NCBI GenBank assembly: GCA_029859555.1
Contig: JAOUCV010000148.1
Span: 1 to 5,949 of the forward strand
Source: Gammaproteobacteria bacterium
GTDB taxonomy: Bacteria; Pseudomonadota; Gammaproteobacteria; UBA9214
Direction of reading: 5' to 3'
DNA: 5,949 nt
The position numbers and the translations under genes are program-made. The number at the start of each line of letters is the position of its first letter. Positions within the stretch are counted from its first letter, which is position 1. The notes under the pieces are model-generated. The model did no database searches. It saw nothing but the letters and a program-made list of their open reading frames with translations, and was not told where the DNA came from. This document shows, piece after piece, positions 1 through 5,949 of the stretch.

Positions 1-910
1 AAGCATGGCACCGGATGATGACAGCAGCGCCGGCTCGGAGACCCGTCAGAAATTTCGCAAGCGCCTGCGTGAAGGCACACTGGATGACAAGGAAATAGAA
101 ATCGAGGTATCGGCAACACCCGTCGGGGTAGAAATCATGGCGCCACCCGGCATGGAGGAAATGACCAGCCAGCTGCAGGGCATGTTCCAGAACATGGGCG
201 GCAGCCGCAGCAAAAAACGCAAGCTGCGTATCCGCGATGCCCGCAAACTGCTGCGCGACGAAGAGGCCGCCAGCATGATTGACGAGGAAGACCTGAAGCA
301 AACGGCCCTGGACAACGTTGAACAAAATGGCATTGTCTTCATTGATGAAATCGACAAGGTCACGCGCCGCGGCGAATCCAGTGGACCGGACGTGTCACGT
401 GAGGGTGTACAACGCGACCTGTTACCACTGGTAGAAGGCAGCACTGTTTCCACCAAGCACGGCATGGTGAAAACCGACCACATCCTGTTTATTGCCTCTG
501 GTGCCTTTCACCTGTCGAAGCCCTCGGACCTGATCCCGGAACTGCAGGGGCGGCTGCCGATTCGCGTTGAGCTGGAGGATCTTGGCGCCGCGGAATTCCA
601 GCGCATTCTTACCGAGACCGATGCGTCGCTGACCGAGCAATACAGCGCACTGATCGCCACGGAAGACGTGACCCTGACTTTTGCAGCAGACGGTATTGCA
701 CGCATTGCGGAAATCGCCAGCCAGATAAACGCACGTACCGAAAATATCGGTGCCCGCCGACTGCATACCGTACTGGAACGACTGCTGGAAAACCTCTCGT
801 TTGAAGCAACTGACAGCGCCGGCAGCACAGTCATGGTCGATGCCGCCTATGTTGAAGAACACCTGGGCGCACTGGTGCAGGATGAAGACCTGAGCCGTTA
901 TATACTTTAA
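1..910 (+). CDS. hslU: HslU, ATPase subunit of the HslUV protease (5' partial)
   Basis: HslU is the AAA+ unfoldase that forms hexameric rings on the HslV peptidase and feeds it proteins in the cytoplasm. The reading frame is open from base 2; the Met codon at 5 is internal, not the start. Counting from that Met, 301 residues are visible: the end of the I-domain (about 1-95), Walker B IVFIDEID at 110-117, sensor 1 around ILFIASGA at 160-167, the arginine finger R183 in ELQGRLPIR, and sensor 2 [10 protein letters not shown] at 249-258. The C-terminus DLSRYIL is the tail that docks into HslV. From my memory of the E. coli protein, key residues fall at a constant offset of 142, so the full protein would be about 443 residues, the usual length. 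The Walker A and pore-loop part lies left of the window, where hslV is also expected. The identification is secure. Confidence 0.97.
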   Translation, partial: SMAPDDDSSAGSETRQKFRKRLREGTLDDKEIEIEVSATPVGVEIMAPPGMEEMTSQLQGMFQNMGGSRSKKRKLRIRDARKLLRDEEAASMIDEEDLKQTALDNVEQNGIVFIDEIDKVTRRGESSGPDVSREGVQRDLLPLVEGSTVSTKHGMVKTDHILFIASGAFHLSKPSDLIPELQGRLPIRVELEDLGAAEFQRILTETDASLTEQYSALIATEDVTLTFAADGIARIAEIASQINARTENIGARRLHTVLERLLENLSFEATDSAGSTVMVDAAYVEEHLGALVQDEDLSRYIL

Positions 911-1007
911 AAATGATTGTCACGGCTACCCGGACGGGGCAATTGCAGAACCAGAACCTGCCGGTTAACAGCAACACACCGGCCCACCAAAAACAGATGA
1001 GCAGATT
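911..1007 (+). other. Spacer between hslU and the DUF971 gene
   Basis: This 97-base gap has no convincing terminator: no GC-rich stem followed by a T run is visible. It has no clear promoter either. Read-through from hslU into the DUF971 gene is therefore likely. The only purine-rich segment near the next start is GATGAGCAG at 996-1004, a weak ribosome binding site. Confidence 0.4.
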
Positions 1008-1376
1008 ATGACCGACACACCCAAACCCACCGAACTGAGCCTGCACCAGAAATCACGGGTGCTGGAAATTTCCTATGCTGATGGTGAACGCTTTGAGCTG
1101 AGCTATGAGTTTCTTCGCGTGCATTCACCCTCAGCCGAAGTACAGGGCCATGGCCCCGGCCAGGGCGTGCTGCAAGTCGGCAAGGAAGACGTCATGATTC
1201 TTAATATCGAACCGGTTGGCAGCTATGCCATTCAGCCAGCCTTTGACGATGGCCACGACACCGGCATCTATTCCTGGGACACAATCTACGACATGGGGAA
1301 AAACAAGGACAAGTATTGGCAGGAATACCTGCAGAAGCTTGCCACCGCAGGACATAAACGCAAGGATAACAGCTAG
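1008..1376 (+). CDS. DUF971 (GBBH-like N-terminal domain) protein, 122 aa
   Basis: This is a single-domain protein of the DUF971/PF06155 family, related to the N-terminal domain of gamma-butyrobetaine hydroxylase. The domain spans about residues 8-95. Recognisable parts are ISYADGERFELSYEFLRV (21-38), SPSAEVQGHG (40-49) and the family hallmark VGSYAI...DDGHDTGIYSW (70-90) with H83. The C-terminus is basic and polar. The hydroxylase domain binds zinc through three Cys and one His. Here the Cys positions are Ser, Ser and apparently Val, and the protein has no cysteine at all, so it probably does not hold that zinc. The cellular role of stand-alone members is not settled; a link to iron-sulfur protein maturation has been suggested where the domain occurs with Mrp/ApbC. 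Its place between hslU and the ubi genes is a common gammaproteobacterial arrangement. Family assignment is strong; function is unknown. Confidence 0.9.
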   Translation: MTDTPKPTELSLHQKSRVLEISYADGERFELSYEFLRVHSPSAEVQGHGPGQGVLQVGKEDVMILNIEPVGSYAIQPAFDDGHDTGIYSWDTIYDMGKNKDKYWQEYLQKLATAGHKRKDNS

Positions 1377-1514
1377 TTGTATTTATCCCGCGGTCACCTG
1401 CAGGTCCGTCCTGGCAGACCACGCTGAGCAACCTGCAGCTAACAGGCTTAATTATTGTAGGATGGTTAACACACAGGCAGTACCCCGGCCTGCCTGAACA
1501 GGGAAGACAGCAGC
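1377..1514 (+). promoter_or_regulatory. Leader region of ubiE, probable site of its promoter
   Basis: This is the longest non-coding gap in the window (138 bases), so it is the likeliest place for an ubiE operon promoter. An AT-rich patch TTAATTATTGTAGGAT at 1449-1464 could hold a -10 element (for example TATTGT, 1453-1458), but no good -35 sits at the expected distance, so the promoter call is weak. The segment also has the 10-base palindrome ACCTGCAGGT at 1396-1405, whose first eight bases recur at 1431-1438, and an inverted repeat at 1474-1496. The ubiE ribosome binding site is GGGAAG at 1501-1506, eight bases before the ATG. No terminator for the DUF971 gene is visible. Confidence 0.35.
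1474..1496 (+). repeat. Inverted repeat (7-bp arms) in the ubiE leader
   Basis: CAGGCAG at 1474-1480 pairs perfectly with CTGCCTG at 1490-1496 across a 9-base loop; five of the seven pairs are G-C. It ends four bases before the ubiE ribosome binding site. There is no following T run, so it is not an intrinsic terminator. It could be an RNA hairpin acting on translation or a protein-binding site, or it could be chance. Confidence 0.4.
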
Positions 1515-2258
1515 ATGGCAGACAAAACCACACATTTCGGTTTTCGTGATGTGCCCGTCAAAGACAAGGTGCGGCATGTCCGCGATGTGTTTGATTCGGT
1601 CGCTGACAACTATGATTTGATGAACGACGCTATGTCGTTCGGCATCCACCGACTGTGGAAACGCTTCGCCATAAACATGAGCGCACTGCAGCCCGGCCAG
1701 CAGGTACTGGACCTTGCCGGCGGTACCGGCGACCTGACCCGCCTGATGGCGCCACTGGTCGGTGACAACGGACACATCATTCTCTCCGACATCAACGCCG
1801 CCATGCTGGCCAATGGCCGCGAGCGGCTGCTGGACAGCGGCATTCACAACAATGTTTCGTTTGCGCAGCTGGATGCCGAACAACTGCCGTTTGCCGATAA
1901 CCGCTTTGACCTGGTCACCATGGCCTTCGGTCTGCGCAACGTCACCGACAAGCAGCGTGCCCTCAATGCCATATACCGCATCATCAAGCCGGGTGGGCGT
2001 TTGCTGGTACTGGAATTTTCACGACCTGCCGCCGCACTGAAACCGGCCTATGATTTTTATTCATTCAGCATTTTGCCAGGACTCGGACGGCTGCTGGCAA
2101 AAGACGCCGACAGCTACCGTTATCTAGCCGAATCCATACGCATGCACCCGGACCAGCAGACGCTGAAAGCGATGCTGGAGCAGGCCGGCTTTGAACAATG
2201 TGACGTCCATAATCTCACTGGCGGTATCGTTGCCATACATCGCGGCTACAAGCTATGA
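1515..2258 (+). CDS. ubiE: UbiE, ubiquinone/menaquinone C-methyltransferase
   Basis: This is a class I SAM-dependent methyltransferase. It methylates the ring carbon of 2-octaprenyl-6-methoxy-1,4-benzoquinol in ubiquinone synthesis and of demethylmenaquinol in menaquinone synthesis. The 247 residues match the family length. Visible signatures are [20 protein letters not shown] at 26-45 (UbiE signature 1), the SAM-binding motif LDLAGGTGD at 65-73, an acidic residue after strand 2 (SD, 91-92), LDAEQLPF at 119-126, and [15 protein letters not shown] at 157-171 (signature 2). The C-terminus [12 protein letters not shown] is also typical. The ATG at 1515 fits the family N-terminus and has GGGAAG eight bases upstream. 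It opens the ubiE-ubiJ-ubiB cluster. Whether the host also makes menaquinone cannot be told from this window. Confidence 0.97.
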   Translation: MADKTTHFGFRDVPVKDKVRHVRDVFDSVADNYDLMNDAMSFGIHRLWKRFAINMSALQPGQQVLDLAGGTGDLTRLMAPLVGDNGHIILSDINAAMLANGRERLLDSGIHNNVSFAQLDAEQLPFADNRFDLVTMAFGLRNVTDKQRALNAIYRIIKPGGRLLVLEFSRPAAALKPAYDFYSFSILPGLGRLLAKDADSYRYLAESIRMHPDQQTLKAMLEQAGFEQCDVHNLTGGIVAIHRGYKL

Positions 2259-2284
2259 CAGGCTGCAACCAGCAGACACCGGCC

Positions 2285-2290
2285 GGGGAC
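2285..2290 (+). promoter_or_regulatory. Ribosome binding site that sets the ubiJ start
   Basis: GGGGAC lies five bases before the ATG at 2296. It supports that codon over the in-frame ATG at 2191, which lies deep inside ubiE. An ATG at 2255 overlaps the ubiE stop but is in another frame and closes after 13 codons. Confidence 0.45.
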
Positions 2291-2295
2291 AGCTG

Positions 2296-2928
2296 ATGCA
2301 ATTGCCCGCCGCAGTGCAAAAAGGCCTGCAATCAGCCATCAATCGTTACCTGCGACTGGACCCGGACAGCAACGCGCGCATGGCGGCGCTGCACGGTCGC
2401 TGTATTGGCATTGAACTGGTCGGCCTCGACCTGCAGCTGTTCATCCACCCCGGAGATCAGGGTATCCGGCTCAGCGATCATCTCGATGCAGATGCTGAAG
2501 CCGACACCATATTGCGCGGCACGCCGCTCGGCATGGCGCGTCTTGGCCTCGGACAGGACACCGAAAAAACACTGTTTTCAGGCGCGGTCACCATTACCGG
2601 CGACGTCGAGACCGGTCAAACCTTCAAGGGCATTCTGGATGCCATGGATATCGACTGGGAAGAACAGTTATCAAAACTCACCGGCGACGTCATCGCACAC
2701 CAGCTGGGCAACGGTGCCCGGCGTATCGGCAAGGTACTCAAACACGGCCGCCGCACACTGCAGCAGGATATCGGTGAATACCTGCAGGAAGAGCTGCGGC
2801 TATTGCCATCACGCATTGAAACGGAAAATTTCAGCAGCGATGTAACCCGCATCAGTATCGATGCTGACCGGCTGGCAGCGCGCATCAGGCGCTTGCAGGA
2901 CACCTCGGCAACGGGCACGAACAACTGA
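2296..2928 (+). CDS. ubiJ: UbiJ, SCP2-domain ubiquinone biosynthesis accessory factor
   Basis: UbiJ (formerly YigP) is a non-catalytic cytoplasmic protein that binds the hydrophobic ubiquinone intermediates and is needed for the soluble Ubi complex together with UbiK. The start at 2296 gives 210 residues, close to the roughly 200 of E. coli UbiJ. The SCP2 (sterol carrier-like) domain covers about residues 10-120, with the core pattern LFSGAVTITGDVETGQTF at 93-110. The region after it (LTGDVIAHQLGNGARRIGKV at 128-147) matches the UbiJ-specific part. The C-terminal segment, about 183-203, is rich in charged residues and spaced hydrophobics, as expected for the helix thought to contact UbiK. Sequence is poorly conserved in this family, so the position between ubiE and ubiB carries much of the weight. 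The gene starts 37 bases after ubiE and ends one base before ubiB. Confidence 0.9.
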   Translation: MQLPAAVQKGLQSAINRYLRLDPDSNARMAALHGRCIGIELVGLDLQLFIHPGDQGIRLSDHLDADAEADTILRGTPLGMARLGLGQDTEKTLFSGAVTITGDVETGQTFKGILDAMDIDWEEQLSKLTGDVIAHQLGNGARRIGKVLKHGRRTLQQDIGEYLQEELRLLPSRIETENFSSDVTRISIDADRLAARIRRLQDTSATGTNN

Positions 2929-2929
2929 C

Positions 2930-4591
2930 ATGATACGACCCGCACAAATTATCCGGCTGGTGCATATCAATTTCGTACTGGCGCGTCATGGTCTCGATGA
3001 AATCATCCTCGCCACCCACCTGTTCCGGCCCTTCAGATTCCTTTACTACCTGGCCCCCTGGAACTGGATCCCCCGCGAGCGCGGACCACGCGCGATTCGC
3101 ATTCGCCGCGCACTGGAAGATCTGGGCCCTATATACGTTAAATTCGGGCAGATACTGTCAACCCGGCAGGACCTGCTGCCGGATGATATAGCGCTGGAGC
3201 TGGCACGGCTGCAGGATGATGTACCGCCGTTTCCCGGAAAACAGGCGCGCGCTGCCATCGAAGCCTCGCAGGGCGTGGCCATCGAAGAGATATTCCGCCA
3301 CTTTGACGAAACACCGCTGGCCTCTGCCTCAATCGCACAGGTTCACACCGCGGAACTGCTCGATGGTACCAACGTAGTCATCAAGGTGCTGCGGCCAAAT
3401 ATTCGCCAGCGCATTACCCGTGATGTCAATCTTCTGCATACCATCGCCGCCCTCGCAGAGCGCTACTGGAAGCATGGCCGGCGCCTGCGACCGCGCGAGG
3501 TCATCGCCGAGTTCGAAAAAACCCTGTACGACGAACTGGACCTGTTACGCGAGGCCGCCAATGCCTCACAGCTGAAACGCAATTTCAGTGACACCGGTCT
3601 GCTATATGTACCGGAAGTCTACTGGCCGTACTGCCGGCCGGAAGTGATGGTGATGGAGCGCATTCACGGCATACAGATAAGCGACATTGATGCCCTGCGC
3701 GCCAATAACATTGATCTGAAAATCCTCTCCGAGCGTGGCGTGGAAATCTTTTTCACACAGGTGTTTCGACATAACTTTTTTCATGCCGACATGCACCCGG
3801 GCAATCTGTTTGTTGGTACAGACGGTCGCTACATGGCGGTTGATTTCGGCATCATGGGCACGCTCAACCCGGTTGACCAACGCTACCTGGCAGAAAATTT
3901 CCTGGCGTTTTTCAACCGCGACTACCGGCGTGTCGCGGAACTGCATGTTGAATCCGAATGGGTACCGGAAGGCACCCGGGTGGATGAATTCGAGGCGGCA
4001 ATACGTACCGTCTGCGAACCCATCTTTGAAAAACCCCTAAACGAAATTTCTTTTGGCAACGTCCTGTTACGGCTTTTTCAGACGGCACGCCGTTTCAATA
4101 TGGAAGTGCAGCCACAGCTGGTGTTGCTGCAAAAGACCCTGCTCAACATCGAGGGGCTCGGGCGCCAGCTGTACCCGCAACTGGACCTGTGGCAAACCGC
4201 CAAACCGTTTCTTGAACGTACCATGAGTGAGCAGCTGGGTGCGCGCTCGTTTCTGCGCAACCTGAAGGACAGCATACCGGCATGGAGTGATGCGCTGCCG
4301 GACATGCCGCAACTGACGCACCGTTTTCTGGAGCAGGCAACCAGCGGCAAGCTGCAGGTGGAGTGGACCTCGAAAGAGCTACAGCAACTGCGTGCCGAGG
4401 TCCGTCGCGCCAACCGTCGCAGCATCAGCGCCATCATCGGTACCGGCCTGCTACTGGCCGCTGCTGTCATTTACGGACTGGATGGCTATGCACCCACGAT
4501 GGTCATGGGGGCGCCGCTACTCACCTGGATCAGCGGCTGCCTGGGTACCTTTATCCTGTTGTTCAACTGGATGGACGGTGACAGCTCCTGA
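2930..4591 (+). CDS. ubiB: UbiB, atypical kinase/ATPase for ubiquinone biosynthesis
   Basis: UbiB belongs to the ABC1/ADCK/COQ8 family. It is a membrane-anchored protein-kinase-like ATPase that supports ubiquinone assembly. The ATG at 2930 follows the ubiJ stop by one base and gives 553 residues (E. coli has 546). Visible motifs are the family-specific KFGQ at 71-74, the Ala-rich nucleotide loop ASASIAQVH at 131-139 that replaces the usual Gly loop, the ATP-site lysine K152 in VVIKV, FFHADMHPGN at 283-292 (D287, N292), and the metal-binding DFG at 305-307. Two hydrophobic segments near the C-terminus, about 499-516 and 528-545, form the inner-membrane anchor. An in-frame ATG at 2861 would extend it into ubiJ and does not fit the family N-terminus. 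The tight junction suggests translational coupling with ubiJ. The cluster ends here; no tatABC follows as in E. coli. Confidence 0.97.
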   Translation: MIRPAQIIRLVHINFVLARHGLDEIILATHLFRPFRFLYYLAPWNWIPRERGPRAIRIRRALEDLGPIYVKFGQILSTRQDLLPDDIALELARLQDDVPPFPGKQARAAIEASQGVAIEEIFRHFDETPLASASIAQVHTAELLDGTNVVIKVLRPNIRQRITRDVNLLHTIAALAERYWKHGRRLRPREVIAEFEKTLYDELDLLREAANASQLKRNFSDTGLLYVPEVYWPYCRPEVMVMERIHGIQISDIDALRANNIDLKILSERGVEIFFTQVFRHNFFHADMHPGNLFVGTDGRYMAVDFGIMGTLNPVDQRYLAENFLAFFNRDYRRVAELHVESEWVPEGTRVDEFEAAIRTVCEPIFEKPLNEISFGNVLLRLFQTARRFNMEVQPQLVLLQKTLLNIEGLGRQLYPQLDLWQTAKPFLERTMSEQLGARSFLRNLKDSIPAWSDALPDMPQLTHRFLEQATSGKLQVEWTSKELQQLRAEVRRANRRSISAIIGTGLLLAAAVIYGLDGYAPTMVMGAPLLTWISGCLGTFILLFNWMDGDSS

Positions 4592-4602
4592 CGCCCTCAC
4601 TA

Positions 4603-5154
4603 TCAGCCGCGCTGCAAACCGGCTTCTACCTCATCACGCGTGGTTTTACCCAGCAGCGTTTCGATCAGCACAAGTGCAAAATCCATAGCCGTACCGGGCC
4701 CGCGTGAAGTAATGACCCGGCCATCCGTCACCACAGCCGTTTCCAGGTACTCGATACCGGGTACGGCCTCTATGTCGAGTGCACCGGGATAGCTGGTGGC
4801 ACGCTTGCCATCCAGCAGCCCGGCACGTGCCAGCACCCTTGGTGCCGCACAAATGGCGGCGATATAAGACTCGCTGGCCGCCATTTCCTGCAACAGCCTG
4901 ATAACCCGCGGGTCATCTCCGAGGTGATCAGCACCCGGCAGTCCGCCAGGCAGCACAACCATGTCGAAGCGCTGCTGCAGTGCCATGTCCAGGGTCATAT
5001 CGGGCAACAGGGTCATGCCCCGGGATGCCTTTACCGGCTGCGCATCAAGTCCGGCAGTCACCACATTGATGCCGGCACGGCGCAGCAAATCAACCACGGT
5101 AACGGCTTCCAGCTCTTCACAACCCTGCGCTAGCGGGACAAGGACGCTTGCCAT
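4603..5154 (-). CDS. DJ-1/PfpI family protein, YajL-like
   Basis: This 183-residue cytoplasmic protein of the DJ-1/ThiJ/PfpI superfamily is closest in pattern to the DJ-1/YajL branch. Key features are the N-terminal strand and GCEELEAVTVVDLLRRAG (11-28) with E16 matching DJ-1 Glu18, R45 in KASRGM, VVLPGGLPGADHL at 66-78, the nucleophile-elbow cysteine C102 in AAICAAP (99-105), and SRGPGTAMDFAL at 150-161. The third position of the human DJ-1 triad (His126) is Tyr here (Y122 in SYPGAL). YajL and DJ-1 have been linked to oxidative-stress protection and, with dispute, to deglycase or chaperone activity, so no reaction is assigned. The start matches family N-termini, and its first 25 bases overlap the 3' end of the upstream gene, so the pair is probably co-transcribed and coupled. 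It converges on ubiB with an 11-base gap. The symbol yajL is likely but orthology is unproven. Confidence 0.92.
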   Translation of the reverse strand: MASVLVPLAQGCEELEAVTVVDLLRRAGINVVTAGLDAQPVKASRGMTLLPDMTLDMALQQRFDMVVLPGGLPGADHLGDDPRVIRLLQEMAASESYIAAICAAPRVLARAGLLDGKRATSYPGALDIEAVPGIEYLETAVVTDGRVITSRGPGTAMDFALVLIETLLGKTTRDEVEAGLQRG

Positions 5155-5948
5155 GAGGACCTGCCCTGTTTCTGCAATTCTATCAACCGTGACACCGGTA
5201 TCAGCTGCACACCCAGCTGTTCCAGCCGGCGCAACTCGACCGCCAGCACCTCCAGCGTCCCTGGATAGGGATGCCCGATACCCAGTGCAGTACCGTTGCG
5301 TCTCGCCATCTCCACCAGCTTTCTGAACTGGGCACGCACCGCTGCCGGATTCGGGTCATTGTCGAGAAATACATTACGCGAGGTATTTGGAATGCCATAT
5401 TCCACCGCAAGCTGTTCGGCAACCGTTGCACTGGTCGTACGGCTGTCGACAAAGAACAGGTCACCACGCTGCGCAATGGCATCCATGAGCCATGCCATGT
5501 TACCGGGATGCCGTGTCAACAGGCTGCCCATGTGATTGTTCAGACCGCTGAGGTGCGGTACCGCGGCGATGTCATAGTCAAGCGTTGCCCGGAACTGCTG
5601 CTCGGTCATGTCCAGCGTCAGCACGCCCTGACCGAGCATGACGGGGGCCGGCTCAACAGCCTGCATCGGCAGGTGCAACAACACTTCCTTGTTGCGCGCA
5701 TGTGCCTGGCGGGCAAGAAAATCCGTGTAGCGTCCGTAGGGAAGAAAGGCACAGGCAACCGGACCGGGCAGACTGACTACGCGATTGCCGACCTCATGCC
5801 GGTTACCGAGATCATCAATAATCAGCGCGATTGCCGGCCTGTGCTTTTTGTAGGGTTTTCCGGGCGGCTCTGCCGCTGATACCGCGAGTGTGCAGCAACC
5901 CAGCCACCAGACAAACAGCAATTGCCACGTGGCCGGGATAAGATGCAT
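5130..5948 (-). CDS. Divergent polysaccharide deacetylase (YibQ-like), exported
   Basis: This is a member of the divergent polysaccharide deacetylase family (DUF610/PF04748, E. coli YibQ), a NodB-like fold. Visible motifs are ALIIDDLGN at 41-49 with the metal-site aspartates, HLPMQ at 92-96, LNNHMGS at 136-142, FFVDSRTTS at 165-173 and LGIGHPYPGT at 222-231. Residues 9-26 are hydrophobic and end in AVSAAEP, so a signal peptide cut near 25-26 is likely, placing the protein in the periplasm. The segment before it has no Lys or Arg, unusual for a signal peptide. The ATG lies one base from the right edge, so a start further upstream cannot be excluded. In many gammaproteobacteria this gene follows envC/nlpD-type murein hydrolase activator and ctp protease genes, which would lie to the right. 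The substrate is unknown; a role in cell envelope or peptidoglycan metabolism is inferred. Confidence 0.9.
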   Translation of the reverse strand: MHLIPATWQLLFVWWLGCCTLAVSAAEPPGKPYKKHRPAIALIIDDLGNRHEVGNRVVSLPGPVACAFLPYGRYTDFLARQAHARNKEVLLHLPMQAVEPAPVMLGQGVLTLDMTEQQFRATLDYDIAAVPHLSGLNNHMGSLLTRHPGNMAWLMDAIAQRGDLFFVDSRTTSATVAEQLAVEYGIPNTSRNVFLDNDPNPAAVRAQFRKLVEMARRNGTALGIGHPYPGTLEVLAVELRRLEQLGVQLIPVSRLIELQKQGRSSWQASLSR

Positions 5949-5949
5949 G

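Noticed and set aside
46..862. Several 108-146-codon open frames on the - strand within hslU
   Set aside because: hslU is unambiguous here and the antisense translations have low-complexity Ser/Arg composition and no family pattern.
901..906. TATACT resembling a -10 element at the end of hslU
   Set aside because: It encodes part of the conserved HslU C-terminus, so its sequence is explained by coding, and no -35 element lies at a suitable distance.
1396..1438. Palindrome ACCTGCAGGT and a partial repeat of it 35 bases later as a possible operator
   Set aside because: CTGCAG words are frequent throughout this window, and the second copy is incomplete, so chance is the simpler explanation.
1462..1497. 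An 11-codon upstream open frame in the ubiE leader, ending 17 bases before the ubiE start
   Set aside because: It has no ribosome binding site and no informative codon run such as repeated regulatory amino acids. It may be chance.
2191..2295. Longer ubiJ starting at an ATG inside ubiE
   Set aside because: The extra 35 residues come largely from the out-of-frame ubiE 3' end, do not match UbiJ N-termini, and the ATG at 2296 has a suitable ribosome binding site.
2861..2929. Longer ubiB starting at an ATG inside ubiJ
   Set aside because: The extension is Arg/Thr-rich shadow of ubiJ, while the ATG at 2930 gives the normal UbiB N-terminus and length.
3840..3860. DFG in UbiB where I recall DCG in E. 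coli UbiB
   Set aside because: DFG is the common form across the ABC1/COQ8 family, so this is normal rather than a novelty.
5271..5879. A 202-codon open frame on the + strand, antisense to the YibQ-like gene
   Set aside because: It lies wholly inside a gene with clear family motifs on the other strand, shows no recognisable domain, and is rich in Arg, His and Cys, as expected of an antisense shadow in GC-rich DNA.

Overview
The window looks like ordinary core chromosome of a gammaproteobacterium. It carries the end of an hslVU protease locus, then a DUF971 gene, then ubiE, ubiJ and ubiB in that order, all on the + strand. This arrangement, and the presence of UbiJ itself, is typical of Gammaproteobacteria that make ubiquinone. 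The window has no phaC-type genes between the DUF971 gene and ubiE as in Pseudomonas, and no tat genes after ubiB as in E. coli. A less-sampled lineage such as a Chromatiales-like group is therefore plausible, but that is only a guess. Base composition is moderately GC-rich and even across the window, and nothing looks recently acquired.

Layout: (1) 1-910 +, the C-terminal two thirds of HslU, the ATPase of the HslUV protease, cut by the left edge. (2) 1008-1376 +, a 122-residue DUF971 protein. (3) 1377-1514, a 138-base leader with a 7-bp GC-rich inverted repeat just ahead of the ubiE ribosome binding site. (4) 1515-2258 ubiE, 2296-2928 ubiJ and 2930-4591 ubiB, a compact ubiquinone operon with gaps of 37 and 1 bases. 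(5) Converging on it after only 11 bases, a minus-strand pair: a DJ-1/PfpI (YajL-like) protein at 4603-5154, and upstream of it a YibQ-like divergent polysaccharide deacetylase at 5130-5948. The two overlap by 25 bases.

How the genes work together: UbiE does the C-methylation step of ubiquinone/menaquinone synthesis. UbiJ is the SCP2-domain lipid-binding accessory factor of the Ubi complex. UbiB is the membrane-anchored atypical kinase/ATPase that supports the pathway. HslU unfolds substrates for HslV, whose gene would be expected just left of the window. The minus-strand pair joins a probable envelope protein to a cytoplasmic DJ-1-type protein; the operon probably continues past the right edge.

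I looked for a novel system and did not find convincing evidence of one. No transposase, CRISPR array, tRNA/rRNA gene, toxin-antitoxin pair or phage gene is visible. The points most worth a second look are modest: the hairpin leader of ubiE, the cysteine-free DUF971 protein, and the very tight convergent and overlapping gene junctions.
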